Below, one piece after another: positions 17,391 through 26,657 of a DNA stretch of 64,000 nt. The translations under genes and the position numbers were made by a program. The stretch lies in contig JAUHWG010000015.1 of NCBI GenBank assembly GCA_030424595.1, positions 124,001 to 188,000 on the forward strand, in the 5' to 3' direction. The notes beneath the pieces were generated by a model. That model worked only from the letters and a program-made list of their open reading frames with translations, was not told the origin of the DNA and searched no databases. The DNA is from Polyangia bacterium. Its GTDB lineage: Bacteria; Myxococcota_A; Polyangia; Nannocystales; Nannocystaceae. How positions within the stretch are numbered: the stretch's first letter is position 1; every line of letters begins with the position of its first letter.

Positions 17391-17819
17391 ACGAAGACCG
17401 AGCGAGGCTCGGGACGGGCCCGTACGCAGAGGGTGGTCGGAGACGCGCGCTGGGATGAGAGGAGATCGCGGGCCAGGACTCCTCCGACCTCTGCGGGCGG
17501 AGACGCGTCTGATCGGCGACCGCAGGGACGCAGCCGATCGCGACCGTGGGGCCTCTCGGTCCTCCGAGCTTCGCGGAGACATCCTCGACGGTCTCGCGCG
17601 TCTCCCTGCGCGACCCCTAGCAGGTCGTAGGAAGAGCCCCGCAGGCGCTCGCGCCCGAGATGTCGGCCTCGCGGAGCCTCGATGTAGCGCTCTATCGGGC
17701 CACGTCGCCGCCGCCGCGGAGGTGAGGAGGCGCGGGAGTGTTGCGCGCTACACGGCGCCAGGGTCCTTGCTTCACAGGCCGCTGGTTGCGAGACTTGTGC
17801 GTACACGTGGAGGCACGGT
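17352..17819. other. Intergenic region upstream of FHA gene
   Basis: About 470 bases. After the tandem repeat I see no protein or RNA gene that I can support. The last 60 bases before the FHA gene are less GC-rich and probably hold its promoter. A TTGCTTCACAGG stretch near 17767 could be a -35 region, but no good -10 is visible. Confidence 0.35.
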
Positions 17820-19169
17820 TTGGCCGAGAGCTCGTACGTTCTCAAGATCCAGTACATCCAGAAGCCGGCTGAGACCCGGACCATCTCAGCGCCGGTGATC
17901 ACGATCGGCCGAGATCAGGGTGACATCATCCTCGGTGATGCTCAGGCGTCCGGACGCCACGCGGAGATCCGCTTGGCCAACGGCAAGGTCGTCGTCCACG
18001 ATCTCGGGAGCACCAACGGGATCCTCGTCAACGGCGCGCGTCAGACCGAGGTGGTCCTGGAGCCCGGGCAGACCTTCGTCTGCGGGCAGACGCCGATGAC
18101 GGTGATGGCGATCCACGGCGCACGCCAAGCGTTCGGCGGGGGTCGGACCATGATCGCGATGGGTGCCCCTCCCGGACGACCGGGGCTCGGCCTACCACCG
18201 CCAGGGCTCGGGATGCCGCCGCTCGGCGGAATGCCGCAGGGCTCGGGCGCGGCCCCGCCCGGGGCCTTCGCTCCGCCGGGGGCGATGCCGCAGGCGGGTG
18301 GAATGCCGCCGATGGGAATGCCGCCGATGGGGGGAGCGCCGCAGGCGGGTGGTATGCCGCCGCAGGGCGGAGCGCCGCAGGCGGGTGGAATGCCGCCGAT
18401 GGGAATGCCGCCGATGGGGGGAGCGCCGCAGGCGGGTGGAATGCCGCCGATGGGGATGCCGCCGATGGGTGGAGCGCCGCAAGCGGGAGGAATGCCGCCG
18501 ATGGGGATGCCGCCGATGGGTGGAGCGCCGCAAGCGGGAGGAATGCCGCCGATGGGTATGCCGCCGATGGGTGGAGCGCCGCAAGCGGGAGGAATGCCGC
18601 CGATGGGAATGCCGCCGATGGGGGGAGCGCCGCAGGCGGGTGGTATGCCGCCGCAGGGGGGAGCGCCGCAGCGCGGGGGAATGCCGCCGATGGGTATGCC
18701 GCCGATGGGGGGAGCGCCGCAGGCGGGTGGAATGCCGCCGATGGGCGGGGCACCGCAGGCGGGACAGGCTCCGCAGTCGGGGTCGTTGGGCGAAGCGCCC
18801 GCTCAGAGCCCGGCACAGGGGTCCGCAGCCGTGCCTGTGCCGGTCGAAGAGGCGCCGATCACCGTGTCCGCGCCGGTCGCGGACGACGGACCCGATCACC
18901 CCGGCGCGGGCCTTCTGTCGAAGGGACCCCTCGCCGCCCTCGAGTCGGCACCACCGGCTGAGGTCCGCTCCGTCGCGCCTACGCCAGCGGCCGAGCCCGC
19001 AGCGGCCGAGCCGATGAAGGCGCCTGAGCCCGTGGCGGCCGGCGGTGCCCTCCTCGTGCCACCACCACCGACGGTTCGCTCGGGTCCCTCGCCGGTGGTG
19101 CTCATCGCCATCGTCGTGGTCGTGCTCGGGCTTGGCGTCGGCGCCTACTTCATGTTCTTCGCCTCCTAG
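17820..19169 (+). CDS. FHA-domain protein with Gly-Met-Pro repeat and C-terminal membrane anchor
   Basis: 449 residues from TTG 17820, preceded by GTGGAGG with six bases of spacing, which decides the start. Residues about 8-95 form a forkhead-associated domain: TIGRDQGDIILGD, SGRHAEI and DLGSTNGILVNG carry the phosphothreonine-binding Arg, Ser/His and Asn. Residues about 115-320 are a low-complexity repeat built mainly of the 17-residue unit GGAPQAGGMPPMGMPPM. After an Ala/Pro/Glu linker, the last 26 residues (SPVVLIAIVVVVLGLGVGAY...) are a membrane segment with almost no tail, so the protein is tail-anchored with the FHA domain in the cytoplasm. It probably reads phosphothreonine made by the many Ser/Thr kinases of this organism. 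Confidence 0.85.
   Translation: MAESSYVLKIQYIQKPAETRTISAPVITIGRDQGDIILGDAQASGRHAEIRLANGKVVVHDLGSTNGILVNGARQTEVVLEPGQTFVCGQTPMTVMAIHGARQAFGGGRTMIAMGAPPGRPGLGLPPPGLGMPPLGGMPQGSGAAPPGAFAPPGAMPQAGGMPPMGMPPMGGAPQAGGMPPQGGAPQAGGMPPMGMPPMGGAPQAGGMPPMGMPPMGGAPQAGGMPPMGMPPMGGAPQAGGMPPMGMPPMGGAPQAGGMPPMGMPPMGGAPQAGGMPPQGGAPQRGGMPPMGMPPMGGAPQAGGMPPMGGAPQAGQAPQSGSLGEAPAQSPAQGSAAVPVPVEEAPITVSAPVADDGPDHPGAGLLSKGPLAALESAPPAEVRSVAPTPAAEPAAAEPMKAPEPVAAGGALLVPPPPTVRSGPSPVVLIAIVVVVLGLGVGAYFMFFAS
18281..18763. repeat. 51-bp/36-bp intragenic tandem repeats in FHA gene
   Basis: In-frame array with about seven 51-bp units (17 residues) and three shortened 36-bp units (12 residues). Nucleotide identity is very high, with only synonymous changes in several copies and one AQ-to-RQ-type change (PQRGG). 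The length is likely to vary between strains by recombination or slippage. Confidence 0.9.
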
Positions 19170-19181
19170 GGCGAGGAGCGG

Positions 19182-19217
19182 CGAGGGTCGGCGAGCGGCG
19201 CTCGCCACCGACCCTCG
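19182..19217. terminator. Bidirectional hairpin between convergent genes
   Basis: CGAGGGTCGG at 19182-19191 pairs with CCGACCCTCG at 19208-19217, with an inner CGAGC/GCTCG extension. It lies 13 bases after the FHA stop and 29 bases after the end of the convergent antiporter gene. No clear T tract follows, so the mechanism is uncertain. Confidence 0.5.
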
Positions 19218-19245
19218 GTTCGCCGCCTCGGTTCGCCGCCTCAGC

Positions 19246-20379
19246 TCACTCCTCGTGGGAGCGGGGCTGCGGCTCGTCTGTCGTGGTCGCATCGCCAGCC
19301 TTCGCGGGCTTCGGTCCTCGCTTGCGAAGCTCGTCGATCAGCGAGAAGCCGAAGACCAGCACCGTCAGCGGGATGACGAACCAAAGCATCGTCCGGCTGA
19401 AGGTCCCGAGGTTGCTGGCGGAGAGGGACGAGAGGATCAGGAAGAGCGTGTAGGCGACGTAGTAGGCGACGAAGAAGCCGCCCTCCCACCGCGAGATCTT
19501 CGAGCCGGTGATGAACGAGGGGAGGCAGGCGAAGCAGACCGCGACCATCACCGGAATGTCGAAGTGGAGCGCCTCGTCGACCACCGGGATCCCGCTCGGG
19601 GAGACCACCGCGGTCAGGCCCAGGACCAGGAGGAGGTTGAGGATGTTGGAGCCGATCGCGTTGCCGACGGCGATGTCCCGCTCGCCCTTGGCGACGGCGA
19701 TGATCGAGGTCGCGAGCTCCGGCAGGGAGGTGCCGATGGCGATGATCGTCAGGCCGATCACGAGCTCGCTGACGCCGAGGAGGCGCGCGAAGACGATCGC
19801 GCCGTCGACCAGCCAGTTGGAGCCGAGCACCAGGAGGCCGAGGCCGGCGACGATCATCGCTAGCTGGATCGAGAGGCGCTGCGACCACTTCGGCGATTCG
19901 TCCGGCATCTCCGGCGGAGAGTCGGCGGTGCGACGGGCGATCCGGACGAGGAGGAGGGTGTAGATCAGGAGGCCGCTGAGGAGGATCACCCCGTCGACGA
20001 CGCCGAGGCTGCCGTCCAACGCGAGCATGAAGGTCATGATCGCGGCGATGATCATCACCGGCACGTCAAAGCGGATGAGCTGACGCTGGACGAGGAGCGG
20101 CGCGACCAGAGCGGAGGAGCCGAGGATCGCGAGGATGTTGAAGATGTTCGAGCCGAGGACGTTGCCGAGGGCCATGTCGGCCTCGCCGTGATAGGCGGAG
20201 GTCACGGAGACGGCGACCTCGGGGGCGCTGGTCCCGAGCGAGACGATCGTCAGGCCGACCAGCAGCGGCGAGATCCCGAGGCGGCGGGCGATCGCCGTCG
20301 CGCCGCGGATCAGCACGTCTGCTCCCCCGAGGAGGAGCACCAGGCCGATGACAAAGAGGGTGATTGTCGTCGCCGACAT
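19246..20379 (-). CDS. Ca2+/cation antiporter (CaCA family, YrbG-like)
   Basis: 377 residues, about ten membrane segments in two inverted halves. The alpha-1 repeat reads GTSAPEVAVS followed by GNVLGSNIFN; the alpha-2 repeat reads GTSLPELATS followed by GNAIGSNILN. These two blocks supply the ion-binding Glu, Asn and Ser residues of Na+/Ca2+ exchangers. A cytoplasmic loop (ARRTADSPPEMPDESPKWSQR) separates the halves. It is expected to expel Ca2+ in exchange for Na+ or H+ at the inner membrane. A charged C-terminal tail of about 30 residues (RKRGPKPAKAGDA...) is longer than in typical bacterial members. It sits alone between the FHA gene and the AAA-WD40 operon. Confidence 0.92.
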   Translation of the reverse strand: MSATTITLFVIGLVLLLGGADVLIRGATAIARRLGISPLLVGLTIVSLGTSAPEVAVSVTSAYHGEADMALGNVLGSNIFNILAILGSSALVAPLLVQRQLIRFDVPVMIIAAIMTFMLALDGSLGVVDGVILLSGLLIYTLLLVRIARRTADSPPEMPDESPKWSQRLSIQLAMIVAGLGLLVLGSNWLVDGAIVFARLLGVSELVIGLTIIAIGTSLPELATSIIAVAKGERDIAVGNAIGSNILNLLLVLGLTAVVSPSGIPVVDEALHFDIPVMVAVCFACLPSFITGSKISRWEGGFFVAYYVAYTLFLILSSLSASNLGTFSRTMLWFVIPLTVLVFGFSLIDELRKRGPKPAKAGDATTTDEPQPRSHEE

Positions 20380-20442
20380 CGAGAACGTCGCTGGGATGGT
20401 ACGTGAAGCGGCGGGCCCGCGGGGAGTGTGCGTCCGCGGGGG

Positions 20443-23400
20443 TTATTCCGAGCGCTCGGGGGTCGTCGTGCAGAAGCGTCGGACCCGCTGGAACGAGTCG
20501 CGGTGCGCCCCGAGCAGCTCACATGCGCGCCCCAGGTAGTCGGCGAGCTCGGTCGGGTAGATCTTCGCGGTATTGTCGCGGGCGCCGGTGACGACGTAGC
20601 GGCCATCGCTCGAGAACTCGGCGTGGTCGACCGCGGCAGAGTGGCCCGCGAGCGTGGCGATCAGCTCATAGCCCTGGGAGTTCGCCGACCAGACCCGCGC
20701 GGTGTTGTCTCCGCTCGCGGTCGCGATCATCGACCCGTCGCCCGAGAAGGCGGCGTCGAGCACCGCCGACGAGTGGCCCTGGAGGGCGCCGAGCTGGTTG
20801 CCGGTCGCGGTGCTCCAGACCCAGGCGTCGCGGAGGTTCGCCGAGACCAGGCGCGAGCCGTCGGGGGAGAAGGCGAGGGCCTGGACTGCGCCGTGGTCGT
20901 TCTCGAACGTCGCGATGTTGGTGCCGTAGCGGGTGCTCCAGATCCGGGTGGTCCGGTCGGCGCTGGCGGTCGCGACGAGCTGACCGTCCTCGGAGAAGGC
21001 GATCTGGGTGACCGGGCTCGCGTGGCCGGCGAGGTTGTCGATGAACTGACAGGCGTCGGTGTTCCAGAGCTGGTTGAGGACCCCGTCGCGGCTCACCCCG
21101 ACGAGGTGGACGCCGTCATCGGCGAGGGCCGCTCGGCGCAGCGCCCCCGCGGTCCCGGTGCAGAGGCGATCCTCAAGCGGGGCGCCGTCGCTCGCGCGCC
21201 ATCGGCGGGTCGTATCGTCGGCGCCGGTCGTGACGACCTGCGAGCCGTCCGCGGAGAAGGCGATCGCCAGGACCGGGGCGATATGACCGCGAAGCTCGGC
21301 GACCGGCGCTCCGGTGTCTGAGCGCCAGAGGCGAGCGACCGGGTCATCCTCGGCGATGGTCGCGACCCGCAGGTTCGCGTCGGGGCCGAAGACCGCGTCG
21401 GCGACCGGTCCTGTGTGGCCCTCGAGCACCTGGATGAGCTCGGTCTGCTGCGCGTCCCAGAGGCGCGCGGTCCGGTCGTCGCTGGCGGTGACGATCCGCG
21501 TCCCGCCGCGGTTGAACGACGCCTTGCTGATCGCGAGGCGGTGACCTTTGAGGGTCGGCAGGCGGTTGTTGAGCGAGGTGTCCCAGAGCCGAGCGCTGCG
21601 ATCGTCGCGGCTCGTGCTCAGGAGATCGTGGCCGTTGGGCGCGAACTCGACGCTGGTGATCGCCGCGGTATGACCCTCGAGGAGGCCGAGGAGATCGCCG
21701 CTGGTGGTGCTCCAGATGCGGATCGTCCGGTCCTCGCCGTAGGTCGCGAGGCGGTCGCCGCGGGGATCGAAGACCGCCCCCCAAAGGGGCCCCTTGTGCC
21801 CGGTCAGCGCGGAGACCTCCTCGCCGCTGTCGGTCCTCCACAGCCGCGCCGTCCCGTCGACGCTGGCGGTCGCGACCAGGCGTGAGTCCGGGGAGAAGAC
21901 CCCCTGGGTGATCTGCTGGGAGTGGCCCTTGAGGCGGACGGTCTCGCGGCCGTCGCGGGCGTTCCAGAGGATCGCCAGGCCGGACTCGTCGTAGGTGAGC
22001 ACGCGCTCGCTGTCGGGGGAGAAGAGGGCGCCGGCGACCGCGTCGCGATGACCGCGGAGGGCGGCCGTGGCCGCGCCGGCGATCGTCCACAATCGCGGCG
22101 TAAGATCGTCGCCGGCGGTGACGATCCGCCGCTCATCGCGGGAGAAGGAGGCGTGACGGATCGACCGGGTGTTGCCGTTGATCGTCGTGAGCAGCTCGCC
22201 GGTCGAGCCGTCCCAGACCTTCGCGTTGCCGTCGATGCCGTAGGAGAGGATCTTCCGGCCGCTCGTGGAGAAGACGGCCTTGGTCAGGCCGCGGTGCCCC
22301 TTGAGCACGTCGATCGACGCGCCGTTCACGGCGTTCCAGAGGCGGGGCGCGCGGGTCTGGCTGACGGTGAGGATGCGCTTGCCGTCGGGGGAGAAGCTCG
22401 CCTTGAGCAGGGTCGTGTCGTTGGCCGCGAAGACCCGCACGAGGGCCCCCGAAGAGGCGTTCCAGAGGCGGGCGTTGCGGTCCGCAGAGGCCGTGAGGAT
22501 GCGGCTATCGTCGCGCGAGAAGACGGCCCAGGTGACGGAGTCGGTGTGGTCGTCGAGGGCGGCGATCGTCTTGCCGGAGACCGCGTCCCAGATCCTCGCG
22601 CTGCGATCGCGGCTCGCGGTGAGCACCCGGGTGCCGTCGTGGGAGAAGTGCGCGTCGAAGACGAGGTCCTCGTGACGGAGCACCTGCGACTTTCGCGGGG
22701 CGCTCGCGACCGCGGCGGCGAGCGCCTCGCGGACCCGGGCCGGCGGGCGGCGGCCGGAGAGCAGGCTCTCGCCGGCGGCCTCGACCGCGATCACCAACGC
22801 CTCGACCTCTCGACCCGGCTGTTGGGTCAGGAGGAGCGCCGCCGCAGCTCGCTCGAGGAGGAGCGACTCCTCCGCCTCGAGGTTGGCCCGACGGGTGGTC
22901 TCGGCGAGCTGGTCCTTGGTCGCCTGCGCGACCAGGTACTGCCAGACGCCGACCGCGAGCATCGCCCCGAGGGCCGCGACCATTACGGTCAGGATCGTGA
23001 TCACGCGGCGCTGAGACGCGGCAGACTCCTCCGCCCGCTGCGCCCGCTCGCGGTCGATGTCGGCGGCGAAGCGCTGCTCCTCGATCCGCCGCTGCTGCTC
23101 GGCGTGGGAGGCCTGGGCCTGGATCTCCATCCGCATCGACTCGGCCGTACGGTGGCGATCCTCGGCCTCGGTGCGGGCGAGGGAGACGCAGGCGAGGAGG
23201 AACTCGTGCTCGGCGTTGGTGAGGTCAGCGCGGCCGCGGGCCCAGCGGAGCGCGTCCTCGAGGGCGGCGCCGCGGATCAGCCAGTCCTCCAGCTTGCCGG
23301 AGGCGAGCCAGCGCTCGACCGACTCGGCGAGGCCGTGCTCCTTCTCCTTGTTCTTCAGCCAGAGGAGGTCGTAGACCTCGGCGAAGATCAGGTTGCGCGG

Positions 23401-24438
23401 GCGCAGGAGCGTGTGCGCGTCGAGGTCCTTGTCGGCGGCGATGCCCATCAGCCGCAGCTCGGCCTGGATCGGCGAGTTGGGCTCGGCGAGCACCTCTTCG
23501 CCGGCGAGCAGCTTGCGGTAGATGTGGAGCATCTGCCGCATCCGCACCCGCGAGTCGCACATGTCGAGCCGCTTCTCGACGTAGGCCAGCGTCGGGTCGC
23601 TCGACTTCCCGCTGCGCAGGAAGATCTGGTAGGCGGCGTCGTCGATCGCGTCGCTCTCGGACTTGCCGCGCAGCGAACCCTGGCGGGCGACCTCCTCGAG
23701 GATCCGCTGGGTCATGTAGGGATGGCCCGAGGTCCACAGGTAGACCGCCGAGAGGAGGGCCTCGGTGTCGCCGCCGAGCTCCTTGAGCCCCGGGCTGAAG
23801 GCGTCGATCTCCGCCCGGGTGAAGTCGGCGAGGCGGATCCCATGGCCGATGTTGAAGGGCGTCCGGACCGGGTTTTGGATCAGGTCGGTGGGGGCCGCCA
23901 CCCCGAGCAGGCAGAACGACAGGCGGCGGTAGGCCGGGTCCTCGGCGCGGAGGTTGTAGGCCGAGCGGATCGAGGCGAAGAAGTCGTCGGTGGTGAACGA
24001 GAGGGCGAGCACCGAGTCGACCTCGTCGATGAAGACGACGACCGGCTCGTCCGACGAGTCGAGCAGCTCGTTGCGGATGAAGCGGTACCAGCGGTGGACC
24101 GGGGTCAGGTGCTCGTGTTGGGTCCAGAAGAGCTCGGGGTTGTCGAGCCCGAGCCCCTCGGCGATCTCGTAGGCGATCGAGAAGTACCACTCGTCGATCG
24201 TCGAGCCCGAGCCGATCCCCGAGAAGTCGATGCTTACGCAGCGAAAGCCCTTCTTCTCGAGCTCCTTCGACGCCCGCAGGCGGAGGCTCGACTTGCCGAT
24301 CTGGCGCGGCGCGAGGACGTAGCAAAACTCGCCCTCGGCGAGGGTGTCGACGACCTCGGCGTCGGCCTTGCGCTCGATGTAGAGGCGGCCAACAGGGATC
24401 GCGCCGCCGATCTGGAAGAGGTTCGTCCGCGTGCTCAT
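20443..24438 (-). CDS. AAA-like ATPase with coiled coil, membrane segment and about 17 WD40 repeats
   Basis: 1331 residues. An N-terminal AAA-like (AAA_35-type) domain spans about residues 10-350: Walker A-like APRQIGKS at 43-50 (first Gly replaced by Ala), Walker B VVVFIDEVD at 133-141, TPFNIG and GHPYMTQ at 238-244. A Glu/Arg/Gln-rich coiled coil (425-475) precedes one membrane segment (479-502). From about residue 585 to the end run about 17 WD40 repeats of the form AxFSPDGxRIxTAS.D.TARLWD, enough for two propellers and part of a third. This is the layout of large NTPase-plus-sensor proteins in biological conflict and signalling. The gene overlaps the upstream metallophosphoesterase-AAA gene by four bases, so the two proteins probably act together. 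Confidence 0.88.
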   Translation of the reverse strand: MSTRTNLFQIGGAIPVGRLYIERKADAEVVDTLAEGEFCYVLAPRQIGKSSLRLRASKELEKKGFRCVSIDFSGIGSGSTIDEWYFSIAYEIAEGLGLDNPELFWTQHEHLTPVHRWYRFIRNELLDSSDEPVVVFIDEVDSVLALSFTTDDFFASIRSAYNLRAEDPAYRRLSFCLLGVAAPTDLIQNPVRTPFNIGHGIRLADFTRAEIDAFSPGLKELGGDTEALLSAVYLWTSGHPYMTQRILEEVARQGSLRGKSESDAIDDAAYQIFLRSGKSSDPTLAYVEKRLDMCDSRVRMRQMLHIYRKLLAGEEVLAEPNSPIQAELRLMGIAADKDLDAHTLLRPRNLIFAEVYDLLWLKNKEKEHGLAESVERWLASGKLEDWLIRGAALEDALRWARGRADLTNAEHEFLLACVSLARTEAEDRHRTAESMRMEIQAQASHAEQQRRIEEQRFAADIDRERAQRAEESAASQRRVITILTVMVAALGAMLAVGVWQYLVAQATKDQLAETTRRANLEAEESLLLERAAAALLLTQQPGREVEALVIAVEAAGESLLSGRRPPARVREALAAAVASAPRKSQVLRHEDLVFDAHFSHDGTRVLTASRDRSARIWDAVSGKTIAALDDHTDSVTWAVFSRDDSRILTASADRNARLWNASSGALVRVFAANDTTLLKASFSPDGKRILTVSQTRAPRLWNAVNGASIDVLKGHRGLTKAVFSTSGRKILSYGIDGNAKVWDGSTGELLTTINGNTRSIRHASFSRDERRIVTAGDDLTPRLWTIAGAATAALRGHRDAVAGALFSPDSERVLTYDESGLAILWNARDGRETVRLKGHSQQITQGVFSPDSRLVATASVDGTARLWRTDSGEEVSALTGHKGPLWGAVFDPRGDRLATYGEDRTIRIWSTTSGDLLGLLEGHTAAITSVEFAPNGHDLLSTSRDDRSARLWDTSLNNRLPTLKGHRLAISKASFNRGGTRIVTASDDRTARLWDAQQTELIQVLEGHTGPVADAVFGPDANLRVATIAEDDPVARLWRSDTGAPVAELRGHIAPVLAIAFSADGSQVVTTGADDTTRRWRASDGAPLEDRLCTGTAGALRRAALADDGVHLVGVSRDGVLNQLWNTDACQFIDNLAGHASPVTQIAFSEDGQLVATASADRTTRIWSTRYGTNIATFENDHGAVQALAFSPDGSRLVSANLRDAWVWSTATGNQLGALQGHSSAVLDAAFSGDGSMIATASGDNTARVWSANSQGYELIATLAGHSAAVDHAEFSSDGRYVVTGARDNTAKIYPTELADYLGRACELLGAHRDSFQRVRRFCTTTPERSE

Positions 24439-26657
24439 AGCCGCAGGCGCTCATAGAGGCGGTAGCGCAGGCGGAAGAGGCCGGTCTTCTCCTCGACCGC
24501 GAGTCCGGCGCTCTCGAGCCTGTGCGAGACCTGGGGATCGAGCTCGGCGAGCGACTCAGAGCGGAGAGAGCGGAGCCCCTGGAGGAGCTCCGGTTGGTTG
24601 TGCAGGCGTCGGGAGTAGCGCTGGAGGAAGTCGTCGAAGAGCGAGGTGCTCTCGCCGATCAGCGAGTGGGCCGCGACGCCGCCGGCGAGCGCGGCGCGGT
24701 GCATCACGTGGCGGACGAGGTAGGGGTGACCGCCGATAAGATCGTCGAGCTCGGCGAAGTCGCTCGGGCTCCAGTGGAGCCCGTACTTGGTCGCGAGCTC
24801 GCGGACCTGCTCGGTGTTGAAGTCGCCGAGGACGATCGGCGGCGTCAGGTTGAACGGAGACTGGGTCGGCCGATCGATCAGCATCGTCGGCGTCGTCGAG
24901 ATCCCGAGGATCAGCCGCAGCTTGCTCAGGCGCTTGTCCTGAGCCCACGCGCGGAGCATGCCGAAGCAGTCGTCCTTGAAGGGGAGGCCCCAGACCGCGT
25001 CGACCCGATCGATCGCCATGATCAGGCGGCTCTCCGCCTGCGGGAGGATGTGCTCGCGCATCATCCGGCCGAGGCGGACGTTGACGCTGCCGCGCGAGCC
25101 CCAGTGCTTGTCGATCCAGGCCTCGTCGCCGCCGATCGCCGCGATCACCTGGTAGGCGAGCTCGAGGATGAAGGTCGAGTAGTCGCGCCGGGACTCGTAG
25201 TCGAAGGTGTCGAGGTTGACCGCCGCGACCTTCGCCTTGCCGCCGTCTTGGTGGTTGACGCAGTCGACCAGGTACTGCGTCGCCCAGGTCTTGCCGAACT
25301 TCTCCGGGCCCCAGAGAACCACCGGCGCGCCAGGCTGGTCGAGGTAGTTGAGCGCCGTCTGCTCCTCCTCCTCGCGGTGGACATGCCAGCGCAGATCGTA
25401 GGGGGCGCCCGGCGGCTGGATCCGCGAGATGATCGAGATCATGTGCTCGCCGTCGGGGTTCGACACCGCGGTCGGCCGGGGGGGGGCGACCTCCGAGACA
25501 GGCTGCGACGTCGCCGTGCTCGGCGTCGCCAGGAGGTTGACCGGGGTCGTCCGCGGCGACCTCGGCCGCTTCGGCGCCGGTGTCCGCTGGAGGGGGAGGG
25601 CCTCGGGCCTCGTCCCCTGATCGTCCTCGAGCTCGAAGGCGTCGAGATCCTGAATAAGGCGCCAATGCCCCGCTGCGGCCCGTCTGGCGACCCGTGGCCA
25701 GAGCCGCAGGTGGGCCTTGTCGGCCTCGTCGAACTCGATCTTGCCGGCGGTGTAGCCGTGGCTCCGCTCGACGGGGGCGCCGTCGCCGAAGCTCTCGAGG
25801 CCGAAGAGCGAGCGCCCCTGGAGCTGGCGTCGACCGGGGGCGCCGCCGATCGAGACCACCGAGCCGCTGTGCTCGTGGAGGTGGCCGCAGATGTGGGCGG
25901 CGAAGCGACCCGGGGTGAAGATCTCGCCGTTGAAGTGATCACGCGCCTGCTCTGAGAGCCAGGTCGCGGGGTGATGGGTCAGGAGAAGCGCGAGCTCGTG
26001 CTCCTTGACCCAGGCCGGACCGTCACCCTCGCAGGCGCCGTGGAACTGGCGGACGTCGACGGCGAGCTTCTCCAGGTAGTCGCCGCCCGTGATCTGGAGG
26101 AAGCTCGAGTTGAGCCCGAGCACCCCGAGGCTGACGCCGTCCTTGGTCAGGGTCGCGGCGAAGTCTCCGGGGAGGATCCCGCGGCGGAGCTTGCTCGGCG
26201 CGGGGAAGGGGGAGCTCGCCAGCCACGCGTCGTAGTTGGCGAAGATCCCGTCGACGAGGCGGCGATAGAGCGAGTCTGGATCGCCCCAGAAGTCCTTCTG
26301 CACCGCCGGGTACTCCGCCCACCGCTGGAGGATCAGGACCTCGGGCTGGAGCGGGTCGGGGCGGACGAGGTCGTGGTTGCCGGGGACCGCGAGGAGCTTC
26401 GGCGACGAGCCGAGCGACTCGATGTGCTCCCACAGCGGTCCGAGCGTCGCGTTGAAACGATCGAACTCCTCGGCGGTCCCGCGCTGGGTGATGTCGCCGG
26501 TGAAGAAGACGAGGTCCCAGGGGCCGCAGCGATCGTGGAGCTTGGTCAGGTCCTCAAAGAGGATGTCCTTCACCCCCGGCCACAACCACGACTGGGCGTC
26601 GAGCCCCTGGTGGAGGTCGGTCAGGTGAAGCCAGCTAAACGAGCGCATGGAGGCCAC
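24435..26657 (-). CDS. Calcineurin-like metallophosphoesterase fused to AAA-like ATPase
   Basis: 740 residues. The N-terminal metallophosphoesterase domain (about 5-325) has all five metal-binding blocks: DLH at 14-16, GDITQRG at 54-60, GNHD at 93-96, LLTHHP at 225-230 and GHLHEH at 258-263. It may cleave phosphodiesters of nucleic acids or nucleotides. A Pro/Thr-rich linker (350-400) leads to an AAA-like domain with Walker A GPEKFGKT at 450-457, Walker B-like LIMAIDRVD at 545-553, SPFNLTPP and GHPYLVRH at 643-650. The last features match the AAA domain of the next gene, suggesting related NTPases or hetero-oligomers. No signal peptide or membrane segment. First gene of a two-gene operon with an ATGA overlap. 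Confidence 0.88.
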   Translation of the reverse strand: MASMRSFSWLHLTDLHQGLDAQSWLWPGVKDILFEDLTKLHDRCGPWDLVFFTGDITQRGTAEEFDRFNATLGPLWEHIESLGSSPKLLAVPGNHDLVRPDPLQPEVLILQRWAEYPAVQKDFWGDPDSLYRRLVDGIFANYDAWLASSPFPAPSKLRRGILPGDFAATLTKDGVSLGVLGLNSSFLQITGGDYLEKLAVDVRQFHGACEGDGPAWVKEHELALLLTHHPATWLSEQARDHFNGEIFTPGRFAAHICGHLHEHSGSVVSIGGAPGRRQLQGRSLFGLESFGDGAPVERSHGYTAGKIEFDEADKAHLRLWPRVARRAAAGHWRLIQDLDAFELEDDQGTRPEALPLQRTPAPKRPRSPRTTPVNLLATPSTATSQPVSEVAPPRPTAVSNPDGEHMISIISRIQPPGAPYDLRWHVHREEEEQTALNYLDQPGAPVVLWGPEKFGKTWATQYLVDCVNHQDGGKAKVAAVNLDTFDYESRRDYSTFILELAYQVIAAIGGDEAWIDKHWGSRGSVNVRLGRMMREHILPQAESRLIMAIDRVDAVWGLPFKDDCFGMLRAWAQDKRLSKLRLILGISTTPTMLIDRPTQSPFNLTPPIVLGDFNTEQVRELATKYGLHWSPSDFAELDDLIGGHPYLVRHVMHRAALAGGVAAHSLIGESTSLFDDFLQRYSRRLHNQPELLQGLRSLRSESLAELDPQVSHRLESAGLAVEEKTGLFRLRYRLYERLRL

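Noticed and set aside
18163..19292. Long open frames in other frames and strands across the FHA repeat
   Set aside because: Produced by the tandem repeat; they translate to RRWGC- or HRRHS-type low-complexity chains.
21922..24456. Open frame of 844 codons on the plus strand antisense to the AAA-WD40 gene
   Set aside because: High-GC antisense shadow. Its protein is Arg/Gly/Val/Asp-rich with no family motif, while the minus strand encodes clear AAA and WD40 repeats.
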